Assembly (NCBI RefSeq): GCF_009707515.1
Contig: NZ_WLYI01000041.1
Location: 1-43,064, forward strand
DNA length: 43,064 nucleotides
Reading direction: 5' to 3'
DNA from: Pseudomonas karstica
GTDB taxonomy: Bacteria; Pseudomonadota; Gammaproteobacteria; Pseudomonadales; Pseudomonadaceae
The position numbers and the translations under genes were made by a program. A model generated the notes under the pieces. It searched no databases, had not been told where the DNA came from, and saw nothing but the letters and a program-made list of their open reading frames with translations. This document shows, piece by piece, positions 32,364 through 40,417 of this stretch (positions are counted from its first letter, which is position 1; every line of letters begins with the position of its first letter).

Positions 32364-32591
32364 TTAGAAAATCAAGTGGTCAGACGAGGGGGCGGCTTGG
32401 GTATCTTGAGCTGCTTGCATTGCCGATTGGGTCTTGGCTGTCATGACTGCCAACTGCGGGCGCTGTTGCAGGCGGTGTGAGCCAGCCTGGCTGACGTTTA
32501 CCACGGCATTACCGACATCGGATTGAATATGGAACATCATCAGTACGGCCAGTGCCACGGCATTGAGCGCTAGCAAAAGTGTACTGTTCAT
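32364..32591 (-). CDS. Small single-membrane-span protein, function unknown
   Basis: Predicted 75-residue protein starting MNSTLLLALNAVALAVLMMF at 32591. GGAG lies nine bases before that ATG, which decides the start against the ATG 15 bases upstream (in which GGAG would be inside the gene). Residues 4-20 form one hydrophobic segment, then a polar tail (HRLQQRPQLAVMTAKTQSAMQAAQDTQ) rich in Gln and Ala. No signal peptidase site of the usual kind is clear, so a membrane anchor is likely. I recall similar short proteins near amrZ in pseudomonads but know of no function. Confidence 0.65.
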   Translation of the reverse strand: MNSTLLLALNAVALAVLMMFHIQSDVGNAVVNVSQAGSHRLQQRPQLAVMTAKTQSAMQAAQDTQAAPSSDHLIF

Positions 32592-32926
32592 GACTGTGTT
32601 CTCCATGCGCTGGTGTGATTGGCTGGATTTACAAAGATGATGATTGCAGGGTATGTGCCAGTCTTTATTGTGTAAAAAAACGTTTTAAATCATAAAGTTA
32701 ATCTATTTTTAGAAATATGGTTTATTGCAATTTGCAATGATGGCATTTTAAGGTCGTGCGTTTTGCACGGTGGCCTGTATCCCTCGTCATTGTTGAAGGA
32801 ACCCTGCTGGCCCTTGAGAGGTTCGGCTTACACTCAAAAAGCCTACGGACGACATGACAAAACCCAGCCCGGCCGTTAACATGCACGCCGTCCGTCGCAG
32901 TGCTTTTGGCACAGTGACTATCATTT
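32592..32926. other. AT-rich intergenic region with a perfect palindrome
   Basis: No gene seen. The part 32660-32750 is far richer in A/T than the surroundings and should contain the promoter of the small membrane protein. ATTGCAA-T-TTGCAAT at 32724-32738 is a perfect 7-bp inverted repeat with a 1-base centre, an operator-like shape. CGTGC-GTTTT-GCACG at about 32755-32769 is a small hairpin. Confidence 0.4.
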
Positions 32927-33003
32927 GTCCCAGTAGCTCAATTGGATAGAGCATCCCCCTCCTAAGGGGAAGGTTGGCCGTTCGAACCGGCCCTGGGACA
33001 CCA
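32927..33003 (+). tRNA. tRNA-Arg (anticodon CCU)
   Basis: 77 nt with encoded CCA. The acceptor GTCCCAG pairs with CTGGGAC, the anticodon loop CTCCTAA gives CCU (reads AGG), and the T arm is GGCCGTTCGAACCGGCC. tRNA-Arg genes are common integration sites, but no second copy of the 3' end or integrase lies within the window. Confidence 0.96.
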
Positions 33004-33048
33004 TATTGAGGTTCTGCTTTTTTTCGAAAGGGCAAAGGACATCAAGAA

Positions 33049-33083
33049 AGCCCCGTTCAGTTCACGCTGGCGGGGTTTTTTTG
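33049..33083 (+). terminator. Intrinsic terminator after tRNA-Arg(CCU)
   Basis: GCCCCG at about 33050-33055 pairs with CGGGG at 33071-33075, followed by TTTTTTT. The loop is 15 bases. It lies about 46 bases past the tRNA. Confidence 0.75.
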
Positions 33084-33408
33084 TGAGCGGGTGTTGGGTG
33101 ATCGCTGCACCGCTGATCGAGCGAAACGTCTGAGTATTCAGGTATTTTTGATCGCGCTGCGAACCTTGCCGAGGCTTGAGGTTCACAGGGGAAGCCAATA
33201 GCGGGGTGGTGCGAGTTTTCGTCTGTGCATTGTACCTTTGCGGTCACGATGGAGCGTCTGAGACGTAGCCCCATGGCGCTGCTACTGTTTTAAACAACTT
33301 ACTCCCTGAAACCCAGGTATTTTGGCTTCTGGGGCCTGACGACACTGCGCCGTCGGACTATCATTCCGATAGCCTGACACCCACTGCAAGGAGCCGCTCG
33401 GAACGCCG
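33084..33408 (+). promoter_or_regulatory. Upstream region and promoter of the MFS gene
   Basis: No gene is seen in these 325 bases. A promoter is proposed from CTGACG at 33336-33341, 17 bases, and TATCAT at 33359-33364, about 45 bases before the MFS start. AAGGAG at 33389-33394 is the only good ribosome binding site but is 14 bases from ATG 33409, unusually far. Confidence 0.5.
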
Positions 33409-34809
33409 ATGCGCCAAATCTTGAAATCTTTTCGAGCCCTGTATTTCGCCTCCTTGATGATGCTGATCGGCTCCGGTTTGTTGAGTACGTACCTGGCCCT
33501 GCGCCTGGCGGCAGATAATGTCGACAGTCTGTGGGTGGGTGCACTGATGGCGGCCAACTACTTCGGCCTGGTGTTGGGGGGCAAGATCGGTCACCGCCTG
33601 ATTGCCCGTGTGGGGCATATCCGCGCGTACGCTACCTGCGCCGGGATTGTCGGTGCGGCAGTGCTGGGTCACGGCCTGGTCGATTGGCTGTCGGCCTGGA
33701 TCGTGCTGCGGGTGGTCGTGGGCCTGGGCATGATGTGCCAGTACATGGTGATCGAGAGCTGGCTCAATGAGCAGGCGGAGGCCAAGCAGCGAGGTATGGT
33801 CTTCAGCGGCTACATGATTGCCTCTTACCTGGGCCTGGTGCTGGGCCAACTGATACTGGTCATGCACCCACAATTGGGCCTTGAGCTATTGATGCTGGTG
33901 GCGCTGTGCTTTGCCTTGTGCCTGGTGCCGGTGGCCATGACCCAGCGTATTCACCCGGCGCCCTTGCATCCTGCGCCGATGGAACCGCGCTTCTTCATCA
34001 AGCGGGTGCCGCAGTCCCTCAGTACGGTGTTGGGCGCCGGGCTGATCGTCGGCTCCTTCTATGGCCTGGCGCCGCTCTATGCGTCCCAGCAAGGCCTGAC
34101 TACCGAGCAAGTCGGCCTGTTCATGGGTAGCTGCATTTTTGCCGGGTTGGTGGTGCAGTGGCCGCTGGGCTGGTTGTCGGATCGTTATGATCGGGCGTTG
34201 TTGATTCGTTGCTTCGCATTGTGCCTGGCGGTGGCAGCGTTGCCGTTGGCGATCATGAGCCAGGTGCCGCTGGAGGTATTGTTTATTGCCGGTTTTTTCT
34301 GTTCCCTGGTGCAGTTTTGCCTGTACCCGCTGGCAGTGGCGTTTTCCAATGACCATGTCGAGGGCGATCGTCGGGTTTCCCTGACAGCCATGTTGCTGGT
34401 GACTTACGGCGTCGGCGCCAGTGTCGGGCCGCTGTTGGCAGGTGTGGTGATGAAGCTGTTCGGCAGTCAGATGCTTTATGCGTTTTTCAGCTTGTGCGCG
34501 CTGATCCTGGTCTGGCGTATCCGGCCGAAGGCTGTGACCAACCTGCATCAGGTGGACGATGCGCCGCTGCATCACGTGGCGATGCCCGACAGCATGTCCA
34601 GTTCGCCGCTGGTGGCTGCCCTCGATCCTCGGGTGGATGAGCAGGTGGTGCAGGACCAGATGCAGACGGCAGTTCCGGACCCTGGGCCCGAAGCTGAAAC
34701 CGAGGTCAATCCTGAGTCGGGGCTGGACGAGCCGGAGCCCGTTGCAGAGCCGCCTGAACATCCAGACCCGGATGATCATCCGCATGACTTGAGCAGGGCG
34801 CGTCCCTGA
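33409..34809 (+). CDS. MFS transporter (YcaD-like) with a long acidic C-terminal tail
   Basis: Predicted 466-residue inner-membrane transporter. Twelve hydrophobic segments can be traced, the first being LYFASLMMLIGSGLLSTYLAL and the last MLYAFFSLCALILVW. The family signature between TM2 and TM3 is present as GGKIGHRLIARVGHIRAYA, and its counterpart in the second half is LGWLSDRYDRALLIR. The last 75 residues form a cytoplasmic Pro/Glu/Asp-rich tail ending HPDPDDHPHDLSRARP, longer than in E. coli YcaD (382 residues). The substrate is unknown. It stands alone between a tRNA and the flagellar block. Confidence 0.88.
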   Translation: MRQILKSFRALYFASLMMLIGSGLLSTYLALRLAADNVDSLWVGALMAANYFGLVLGGKIGHRLIARVGHIRAYATCAGIVGAAVLGHGLVDWLSAWIVLRVVVGLGMMCQYMVIESWLNEQAEAKQRGMVFSGYMIASYLGLVLGQLILVMHPQLGLELLMLVALCFALCLVPVAMTQRIHPAPLHPAPMEPRFFIKRVPQSLSTVLGAGLIVGSFYGLAPLYASQQGLTTEQVGLFMGSCIFAGLVVQWPLGWLSDRYDRALLIRCFALCLAVAALPLAIMSQVPLEVLFIAGFFCSLVQFCLYPLAVAFSNDHVEGDRRVSLTAMLLVTYGVGASVGPLLAGVVMKLFGSQMLYAFFSLCALILVWRIRPKAVTNLHQVDDAPLHHVAMPDSMSSSPLVAALDPRVDEQVVQDQMQTAVPDPGPEAETEVNPESGLDEPEPVAEPPEHPDPDDHPHDLSRARP

Positions 34810-34812
34810 AAC

Positions 34813-34853
34813 AAAAAAACGGGCAGTTCCTGAAGGGGGCGCCCGTTTTTTTT
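34813..34853. terminator. Bidirectional intrinsic terminator
   Basis: AAAAAAACGGGC at 34813-34824 pairs with GCCCGTTTTTTTT at 34841-34853 around a 16-base loop. A-run and T-run flank the stem, so it can end both the MFS transcript and the convergent flgZ transcript. Confidence 0.88.
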
Positions 34854-34870
34854 ACCGCGACCGTCAGCGC

Positions 34871-35617
34871 TTAAAGGTCATCATCCTGGTCAAGCCGTCG
34901 CGCCTCGCGCTGCAGTTGGTAGACAAAGCGCTCAACCTGTCGTTGTACCAGCCCGCTCATATTGTGAAAACGTACACCTGCAAAAGTGGTGTCGATCTTT
35001 TCTTCGAAGTGCAGGTGACGCAGTTCCACAGCAGTGGACATGTTGCCGAAGGGCAGGGCGGCTATAAAGCGCTCATAAACCTGGCCCAGTTGCAGGTGCA
35101 TGGAGATATCGCCGTCAAAGCGCAGTTTGCAGCCGGTGGCGGAAATATCCAGCAGCTTGCCACTGATGGGAGACTTGAGTTTTTCGCCGCCCAGGTCGAC
35201 GCTCACCAGTTGCGTCAGTTTCAGCGCTGCACGGAAGGCATTGCGGCGCTGATGGTAGACCACCTCGTCGGGCATGCTGCCGTAATAGCTGCGCTGACCA
35301 TCTTTTTCACTGAGGGTCAGAGTGCCGTTGCTTTCCCATGCTATCCGCACGCCATCGTGAAAACCCTCGACGCGGAAGGCTTCGCCATTCTTAAGGTAGC
35401 GTTCGCCGTCATGGGGGATCATTTCGTCCAGGGCAAGGCTTTTGCGCTCTCGGTCTACGTCCACCAGATAGCTTTGAAAGCGCTGGTTGCGCTCGTGGAA
35501 GGTGATGATCAGGGGATCATGGCTCTCTTGCAGCAGCCGCAAGGTTCCGGCAATTTCCAGGGGTGTGGTGAGGACCTTGGGCTGCGGAGCATCTTCCGCG
35601 TTGAGGGCGTTGAGCAC
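34871..35617 (-). CDS. flgZ: Flagellar brake protein, PilZ-domain c-di-GMP receptor (YcgR/FlgZ)
   Basis: Predicted 248-residue protein. Start chosen: GTG 35617 (reads MLNALNAEDAPQPKVL), because GGAAG is 6 bases upstream; the frame also allows a TTG at 35638 but with no ribosome binding site. The N-terminal YcgR-type domain (about 15-115) contains PLIITFHERNQRFQSYLVDVD. The PilZ domain follows with both c-di-GMP motifs: RRNAFR (RxxxR, Arg125 and Arg129) and DISATG (157-162). At high c-di-GMP it binds the flagellar motor and slows swimming. In P. fluorescens it is known as FlgZ and lies downstream of flgMN, as here. Confidence 0.93.
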   Translation of the reverse strand: MLNALNAEDAPQPKVLTTPLEIAGTLRLLQESHDPLIITFHERNQRFQSYLVDVDRERKSLALDEMIPHDGERYLKNGEAFRVEGFHDGVRIAWESNGTLTLSEKDGQRSYYGSMPDEVVYHQRRNAFRAALKLTQLVSVDLGGEKLKSPISGKLLDISATGCKLRFDGDISMHLQLGQVYERFIAALPFGNMSTAVELRHLHFEEKIDTTFAGVRFHNMSGLVQRQVERFVYQLQREARRLDQDDDL

Positions 35618-35708
35618 GGTTCTTCCATCTCCAGGCAAATACGGCAGGCGATAGATATCATTTTGCCATCATGTGGCGTGCCTTGATAGAGCGGGTGATA
35701 AACCGGTG

Positions 35709-36176
35709 TCAGGCTTGGCTGAGGGTGCTGGGTTTGACCAGGCGCGAGGTAGAACCCTGGGCATTGTACAGCGCCGCGGGCTCACCGCCGTGAAGGATAC
35801 GCAACTGGTTGGCGGTCGTAGCTTGCTGAAGCTGGATCGACTGGCCATTGAGCATATTGACTTGCTGGCATTGGAGCAGCAGCTCGTTGAGAGCTGTGCT
35901 CTGGCTCAACAATTGATCGCCGACCGAGGAATGGCTGGCCAATTGCTCAAGGCCGTCGTGGTCAGCCGGCAGCCCCAGGCTGAGCAGAATCTGGCTGCGC
36001 TTCTTGCCATGCTGTTCCAGCAGGATGATCAGCGATTGTTTGCGCGCCAGAATATCTTCCAGCAGACGCATGTCCCGGCCATGTAGGGCCAGGGACTCTT
36101 CCTGAAGCAGCTTAAGCAAATGCTGGGCTGGCGTCAGGTCTTCAGTAATCAGTTGTAGCAAGTTTTCGTCGTGCAT
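35709..36176 (-). CDS. flgN: Flagellar export chaperone FlgN
   Basis: Predicted 155-residue cytoplasmic, almost wholly helical protein with the FlgN pattern: LLQLITEDLTPAQHLLKLLQEESLALHGRDMRLLEDILARKQSLI near the N-terminus and a Gln/Leu-rich second helix (LLLQCQQVNMLNGQSIQLQQ). FlgN protects and delivers the hook-filament junction proteins FlgK and FlgL for export. It follows flgM by 48 bases and precedes flgZ by 91, so the three genes are likely one operon from the sigma-28 promoter at 36611. Confidence 0.92.
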   Translation of the reverse strand: MHDENLLQLITEDLTPAQHLLKLLQEESLALHGRDMRLLEDILARKQSLIILLEQHGKKRSQILLSLGLPADHDGLEQLASHSSVGDQLLSQSTALNELLLQCQQVNMLNGQSIQLQQATTANQLRILHGGEPAALYNAQGSTSRLVKPSTLSQA

Positions 36177-36224
36177 GGCTGGCCTTGGTTTTTAAGCGTC
36201 CAAAAGCCTGGCGCAGGCCTTTGC

Positions 36225-36548
36225 CTAGCGCTCGGCTTCGAAGTTAAGCAGTTTGCTGGCTACACGGGTGCTGTCGACTTTGTAACTGCCATCGGCAATC
36301 GCCTGCTTCAATTCGGCCACGCGGGCTTGATTGACAACCGGTTGATCGCGCAGCGAGTCGGTGACCTTCTGCAACTGTTGAGCCTCATTGCTCAGGTGTA
36401 CCGATTCCCCACTCTGGCTTGCACTGGCCTGTTCTGCCTTGGCGGGCAGGGACTGAGGCTTGGCTTCAACGCTGTCTTTGGCACTGTTGGTGCGCGTATT
36501 GGCAGGTGTTGCCTGGGCGTTATTCAAACGACTGAAATCAATGACCAT
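36225..36548 (-). CDS. flgM: Anti-sigma-28 factor FlgM
   Basis: Predicted 107-residue protein. The disordered N-terminal half (MVIDFSRLNNAQATPANTRT, rich in Ser/Ala/Gln) is the export signal. The C-terminal half (VHLSNEAQQLQKVTDSL, VNQARVAELKQAIADGSYKVDSTRVASKLL) is the conserved FliA-binding region. FlgM holds sigma-28 inactive until the hook is complete and is then exported by the flagellar secretion system. GAGG precedes the ATG. The gene has a sigma-28 promoter of its own, forming the usual feedback loop. Confidence 0.94.
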   Translation of the reverse strand: MVIDFSRLNNAQATPANTRTNSAKDSVEAKPQSLPAKAEQASASQSGESVHLSNEAQQLQKVTDSLRDQPVVNQARVAELKQAIADGSYKVDSTRVASKLLNFEAER

Positions 36549-36584
36549 GTTAAAAAACCTCTGGGTATTTGGACGCTTGCCATG

Positions 36585-36611
36585 TTTTCGGCCATACCCG
36601 GATAAACTTTA
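36585..36611 (-). promoter_or_regulatory. Sigma-28 (FliA) promoter of flgM
   Basis: On the minus strand: TAAAGTTT (36611-36604), exactly 11 bases, then GCCGAAAA (36592-36585). This matches TAAAGTTT-N11-GCCGATAA at all but one base and lies 37 bases upstream of the flgM start. Confidence 0.85.
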
Positions 36612-36688
36612 GGCTCGATTGACAATAAACCTATACATGATGACGTCTGCGCACAGTGTAGGAAAAGCCGGCGTCCCACGCCAGTTAT

Positions 36689-37465
36689 CTATAGCGCGAC
36701 TTCCACCTGGCCCGGAGCGATCACCCGTGCCTTGATCACCCGGTTGGAGTTGAGGTTCTTGACCCGTATTTGTTCGTTCAGGCCGCCATTGGACAGGGCT
36801 TCTCCGGGCATCTTGACACTCAAGGTGCCGCTGCTGGCGGAGATTACCACCTGATCGCCCTTGCGTACGACTTCGGCCTGTTCGAGATAGACCAGGGTGA
36901 TGACTTGGTCGGTGACCATTGGTCGAGTCAGTTTCTGCCCAAGCGCCTGGTCCACGGAGGTCAGGTACCCCTGATTAATCTGGCTGATGTCCCGTTCACG
37001 CAGGGCAACGTCCTCGAAATCGAGGATCCCGGTGCGTTTCAGGGGGCGGCTAGCGACGACTACATCACGAAACAGTTTGACCTGGGCAGGCACAAACACC
37101 GTCCAGGGCGAAGCTCCATCGCAACGGACCCGTACAGTGACGCGGCCTATGGGTTGGGCCGGGCTTTCCAGGGTAGCTGTCAGTTCCTTGTCGCACATGG
37201 GCATGCGTAGGCGTGGGTCAAGTTGCTTGACCTGGATTTCATAGCGCCCTGGGGTCTGGGTGGTGGCCAGATAATCTTCGACGGTAAATTCAAGAAAGCC
37301 TTGGGTGACGCCGATAAGCAGATCAGGCAGGGTGACATTGTCGGCATGGGCCGGGTGGCCTGCGACGAAAGCAAGCGCTGCCAGGCAGCCGCAGAGAAAG
37401 CTGCGGCACTGGTTAAAGTGCCGTAGTGGGGATCTGCGTCGGGAAACTGTCGGTTTGATGTCCAT
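36689..37465 (-). CDS. flgA: Flagellar P-ring assembly chaperone FlgA
   Basis: Predicted 258-residue periplasmic protein. The start ATG 37465 is preferred over the TTG two codons upstream; no strong ribosome binding site precedes either. A long basic N-terminus (RRRSPLRHFNQCRS) precedes the hydrophobic signal FLCGCLAALAFVAG, with cleavage likely near GHPAHA-DN. The mature part carries the FlgA landmarks: RMPMCDKELTATLES, VRVRCDGASPWTVFVPAQVKLF, and a SAF domain (VVVASRPLKRTGILDFEDVALRERDI, VRKGDQVVISASSGTLSV). It helps FlgI form the P ring. It is divergent from cheV. Confidence 0.93.
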   Translation of the reverse strand: MDIKPTVSRRRSPLRHFNQCRSFLCGCLAALAFVAGHPAHADNVTLPDLLIGVTQGFLEFTVEDYLATTQTPGRYEIQVKQLDPRLRMPMCDKELTATLESPAQPIGRVTVRVRCDGASPWTVFVPAQVKLFRDVVVASRPLKRTGILDFEDVALRERDISQINQGYLTSVDQALGQKLTRPMVTDQVITLVYLEQAEVVRKGDQVVISASSGTLSVKMPGEALSNGGLNEQIRVKNLNSNRVIKARVIAPGQVEVAL

Positions 37466-37545
37466 GGTCAACTAAAAAGCAAAGCTCGTGCCGTTTAGTG
37501 TTGGGTATGCATCGTACCCGTAGGTTTTAGTGTAGGAGTCTGGGC

Positions 37546-38478
37546 ATGGCGGGTGTAATGGATGCAGTGAACCAGCGCACACAGCTGGTAGGGCAGAACC
37601 GCCTGGAGCTACTGCTGTTCCGTCTGGATGGGAAGCAGCTTTACGGTATCAATGTTTTCAAGGTGCGGGAGGTGCTGCAATGTCCCAAGCTGACAATAAT
37701 GCCCAAGTCCAACCCCGTGGTGTGTGGCGTGGCCAGCATCCGTGGTGCGACGATTCCGATCCTTGACCTGGCGATGGCTACCGGTTTCGCGGGTTTGCAG
37801 GACCGCGCGAATCCATTTGTGATCATCACCGAGTACAACACCAAGACCCAGGGTTTCCTGGTGCGTTCGGTGGAGCGCATCGTCAATATGAACTGGGAAG
37901 AAATCCATCCGCCGCCCAAGGGTACCGGGCGTGATCACTACCTCACGGCAGTGACGCGGGTTGACGACCAGTTGGTGGAAATCATCGACGTGGAAAAGGT
38001 CCTCGCAGAAGTGGCCCCGACTTCAGAGGCTATCTCTATGGGGGTGGTGGATGCCGAAACCCAGCACAAGGCAATTTCCCTGCGGGTGCTGACGGTGGAC
38101 GATTCCTCGGTGGCGCGCAAGCAAGTGTCCCGTTGCCTGCAGACGGTTGGTGTCGAGGTGGTGGCCCTCAATGATGGTCGTCAGGCCCTGGATTACCTGC
38201 GCAAGCTGGTGGACGAAGGCAAGAAGCCGGAAGAAGAGTTCCTGATGATGATTTCCGACATCGAGATGCCGGAGATGGACGGCTACACCCTTACGGCCGA
38301 GATACGCAATGATCCACGCATGCAAAAGCTGCATATCATCCTGCATACTTCGTTGTCGGGTGTATTCAATCAGGCAATGGTCAAGAAGGTCGGCGCCGAT
38401 GATTTCCTGGCCAAGTTCCATCCTGATGGCCTGGCATCCCGGGTGGTTGACCGGATCAAGGCAGCAGATCACGGCTAG
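37546..38478 (+). CDS. cheV: Chemotaxis coupling protein CheV
   Basis: Predicted 310-residue protein with a CheW-like domain (residues about 15-165; LLFRLDGKQLYGINVFKVREV and SIRGATIPILDLA) fused to a response-regulator receiver (about 180-305). The phosphoacceptor is Asp238 in MISDIEMPEMDGYTL, with VDDSS at 186-190 and the Thr/Lys switch residues in ILHTSLSG and FLAKFHPDG. It couples chemoreceptors to CheA, and its phosphorylation adapts the signal. GGAG lies 9 bases before the ATG. It precedes cheR by 43 bases, the usual pair before flgB in Pseudomonas. Confidence 0.95.
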   Translation: MAGVMDAVNQRTQLVGQNRLELLLFRLDGKQLYGINVFKVREVLQCPKLTIMPKSNPVVCGVASIRGATIPILDLAMATGFAGLQDRANPFVIITEYNTKTQGFLVRSVERIVNMNWEEIHPPPKGTGRDHYLTAVTRVDDQLVEIIDVEKVLAEVAPTSEAISMGVVDAETQHKAISLRVLTVDDSSVARKQVSRCLQTVGVEVVALNDGRQALDYLRKLVDEGKKPEEEFLMMISDIEMPEMDGYTLTAEIRNDPRMQKLHIILHTSLSGVFNQAMVKKVGADDFLAKFHPDGLASRVVDRIKAADHG

Positions 38479-38521
38479 GGGCTTTTTCCCTTGCGGTCAC
38501 GCTATTTAAGAGGCGGTATCA

Positions 38522-39349
38522 TTGTCTACGGGTAATTTGGATTTCGAACAGTTCCGGGTCTTCCTGGAAAAAGCCTGTGGCATATTGCTCGGTGAAAACA
38601 AGCAGTACCTGGTATCCAGCCGTCTCAACAAATTGATGGAGCAGCAGGGGATCAAATCCCTGGGCGAGTTGGTCCAGCGGATCCAGGGACAGCCACGTGG
38701 CGGGCTCAAGGAGATGGTGGTCGATGCCATGACCACCAACGAAACCCTGTGGTTTCGTGACACCTATCCTTTTGAGGTGCTCAAGAACAAGGTTTTGCCC
38801 GAATCGATCAAGGCCAGTCCCGGCCAGCGCCTGCGCATCTGGTCGGCGGCGTGTTCTTCGGGGCAGGAACCCTATTCGCTGTCGATGTCCATTGATGAGT
38901 TCGAACGGACCAACCTGGGCCAGTTGAAGGCAGGCGTGCAAATTGTGGCCACCGATTTGTCCGGCACCATGCTCAGCAACTGCAAGACCGGCGAGTATGA
39001 CAGCCTGGCTCTGGGGCGTGGTTTGTCCCAGGAGCGCTTGCAGCGATACTTCGACCCCAAGGGCGCTGGGCGCTGGGCGATCAAGGCGCCGATCAAGAGT
39101 CGGGTGGAGTTTCGTTCGTTCAACCTGTTGGACAGTTATGCCAGCCTGGGCAAGTTCGATATCGTATTTTGCCGCAACGTGTTGATCTACTTCTCGGCCG
39201 AGGTGAAGAAGGACATTTTGTTGCGTATCCACAGCACCCTCAAGCGCGGTGGCTATCTGTTTCTCGGCGCATCGGAAGCCTTGAACGGCCTGCCGGAGCA
39301 TTACCAGATGGTGCAGTGCAGCCCTGGAATCATTTACCAGGCCAAGTAA
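38522..39349 (+). CDS. cheR: Chemotaxis protein methyltransferase CheR
   Basis: Predicted 275-residue SAM-dependent enzyme that methylates glutamates of chemoreceptors. It starts at a TTG codon (38522, MSTGNLDFEQFRVFLEKACG), with AAGAGG 8 bases upstream; there is no in-frame ATG nearby. The N-terminal helical domain (about 1-80) is followed by the SAM fold: LRIWSAACSSGQEPYSLSM (about 104-122), IVATDLSGTMLSNC, and FDIVFCRNVLIYF. It lacks a C-terminal pentapeptide-binding extension. It is cotranscribed with cheV. Confidence 0.95.
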   Translation: MSTGNLDFEQFRVFLEKACGILLGENKQYLVSSRLNKLMEQQGIKSLGELVQRIQGQPRGGLKEMVVDAMTTNETLWFRDTYPFEVLKNKVLPESIKASPGQRLRIWSAACSSGQEPYSLSMSIDEFERTNLGQLKAGVQIVATDLSGTMLSNCKTGEYDSLALGRGLSQERLQRYFDPKGAGRWAIKAPIKSRVEFRSFNLLDSYASLGKFDIVFCRNVLIYFSAEVKKDILLRIHSTLKRGGYLFLGASEALNGLPEHYQMVQCSPGIIYQAK

Positions 39350-39485
39350 TACGCGGATCAAAATGTTCGATAGCGGCAACTCCCATTGCCGCTTTATTGG
39401 CGTCACGCGGAAGCCCGTTGCCGCTTTCTGGCATTGCCGCCCGGCAATCTTCTCGCAACCCATTGATTTATTGTGCTTAAACCCA

Positions 39486-39502
39486 TTGGCATGGCCCTTG
39501 CT
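39486..39502 (+). promoter_or_regulatory. Sigma-54 promoter of the flgBCDE operon
   Basis: TTGGCATGGCCCTTGCT matches the -24/-12 consensus TGGCAYG-N4-TTGCW, with TGGCATG at 39487-39493 and TTGC at 39498-39501. It is 46 bases upstream of the flgB ATG. RpoN with FleQ/FleR-type activators drives rod-hook genes in Pseudomonas. Confidence 0.85.
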
Positions 39503-39547
39503 TTAACCCTGTTACGAAAAGCAGGTCAGCCCCTAAAGGTTTCCGTC

Positions 39548-39955
39548 ATGAGCATCAGCTTCGATAAAGCGCTCGGTATCCACGAACACGCCCTGGGCTT
39601 TCGCGCCCAGCGTGCCGAAGTCCTGGCTAACAACATCGCCAACGCCGATACCCCTAACTACAAGGCTCGGGACATGGACTTCTCCGCGGTGCTTGCCGCG
39701 CAGCAAGACAAGACCAGCAACGGCACCTTCGCCTTGAACATGACCAATACCCGTCATATCGAAGCGCAGGGCCTGGGTAATGGCAACGAGTCGCTGCTGT
39801 ATCGCACGCCGATGCAGCCCTCGATCGACCAGAACACCGTGGACGCGCAACTGGAGCAATCGGCTTACGCCGAAAACTCGGTGAATTTCCAGGCCAGCTT
39901 CACCCTGCTCAACAGCAAATTCAAAGGGCTGATGTCTGCCCTGCGTGGAGAGTAA
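39548..39955 (+). CDS. flgB: Flagellar basal-body rod protein FlgB
   Basis: Predicted 135-residue proximal rod subunit. The start ATG 39548 (MSISFDKALGIHEHALGF) is taken because the longer frame from 39473 would run through the sigma-54 promoter. It has the rod-family N-terminal motif LANNIANADTPNYKARDMDF and the C-terminal helix SVNFQASFTLLNSKFKGL that packs in the rod. It has no cysteine or signal peptide and is exported by the flagellar type III system. It is the first gene of flgBCDE. Confidence 0.95.
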   Translation: MSISFDKALGIHEHALGFRAQRAEVLANNIANADTPNYKARDMDFSAVLAAQQDKTSNGTFALNMTNTRHIEAQGLGNGNESLLYRTPMQPSIDQNTVDAQLEQSAYAENSVNFQASFTLLNSKFKGLMSALRGE

Positions 39956-39958
39956 GTC

Positions 39959-40402
39959 ATGTCTCTAGCCAGTGTTTTCAATATTGCCGGTAGCGGTATG
40001 AGCGCCCAGACCACGCGTCTGAATACCGTCGCCAGTAACATCGCCAATGCCGAGACAGTGTCCTCGAGCATCGACCAGACCTACCGTGCCCGTCACCCGG
40101 TGTTTGCCACTATGTTCCAGGGTGGCCAGAGCGGCGGCAGCGATTCGCTGTTCCAGAACCAGGATGCCGCAGGGCAGGGTGTCCAGGTGCTGGGCGTGGT
40201 TGAAGACCAGAGCAATCTGGAGGCGCGTTATGAGCCTAACCATCCTGCCGCCAATGAAAAAGGGTACGTGTACTACCCCAACGTCAATGTGGTCGAGGAG
40301 ATGGCTGACATGATTTCCGCCAGTCGCTCGTTCCAGACCAACGCGGAAATGATGAGCACCGCCAAAACCATGATGCAGAAGGTCCTGACCCTGGGTCAGT
40401 GA
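39959..40402 (+). CDS. flgC: Flagellar basal-body rod protein FlgC
   Basis: Predicted 147-residue proximal rod subunit. N-terminal motif VFNIAGSGMSAQTTRLNTVASNIANAETV and C-terminal MADMISASRSFQTNAEMMSTAKTMMQKVL are the usual FlgC ends; the middle YEPNHPAANEKGYVYYPNVNVVEEM is the family signature. It starts 3 bases after flgB. Confidence 0.96.
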   Translation: MSLASVFNIAGSGMSAQTTRLNTVASNIANAETVSSSIDQTYRARHPVFATMFQGGQSGGSDSLFQNQDAAGQGVQVLGVVEDQSNLEARYEPNHPAANEKGYVYYPNVNVVEEMADMISASRSFQTNAEMMSTAKTMMQKVLTLGQ

Positions 40403-40417
40403 TAAGGGGCGTAAAAA

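Noticed and set aside
32113..32367. 84-codon plus-strand frame upstream of amrZ
   Set aside because: No ribosome binding site or recognisable sequence; overlaps the end of the small membrane protein gene.
32927..33003. tRNA-Arg(CCU) as an attachment site of a genomic island
   Set aside because: No integrase gene and no repeated tRNA 3' end were found within the window; the neighbouring genes look like core genes.
37466..37545. Sigma-28 promoter for cheV (CTAAAAAGC ... GCCGTTTA)
   Set aside because: The spacing between the TAAA and GCCG elements is 13 rather than 15 bases and the -10 is poor, so it was not annotated.
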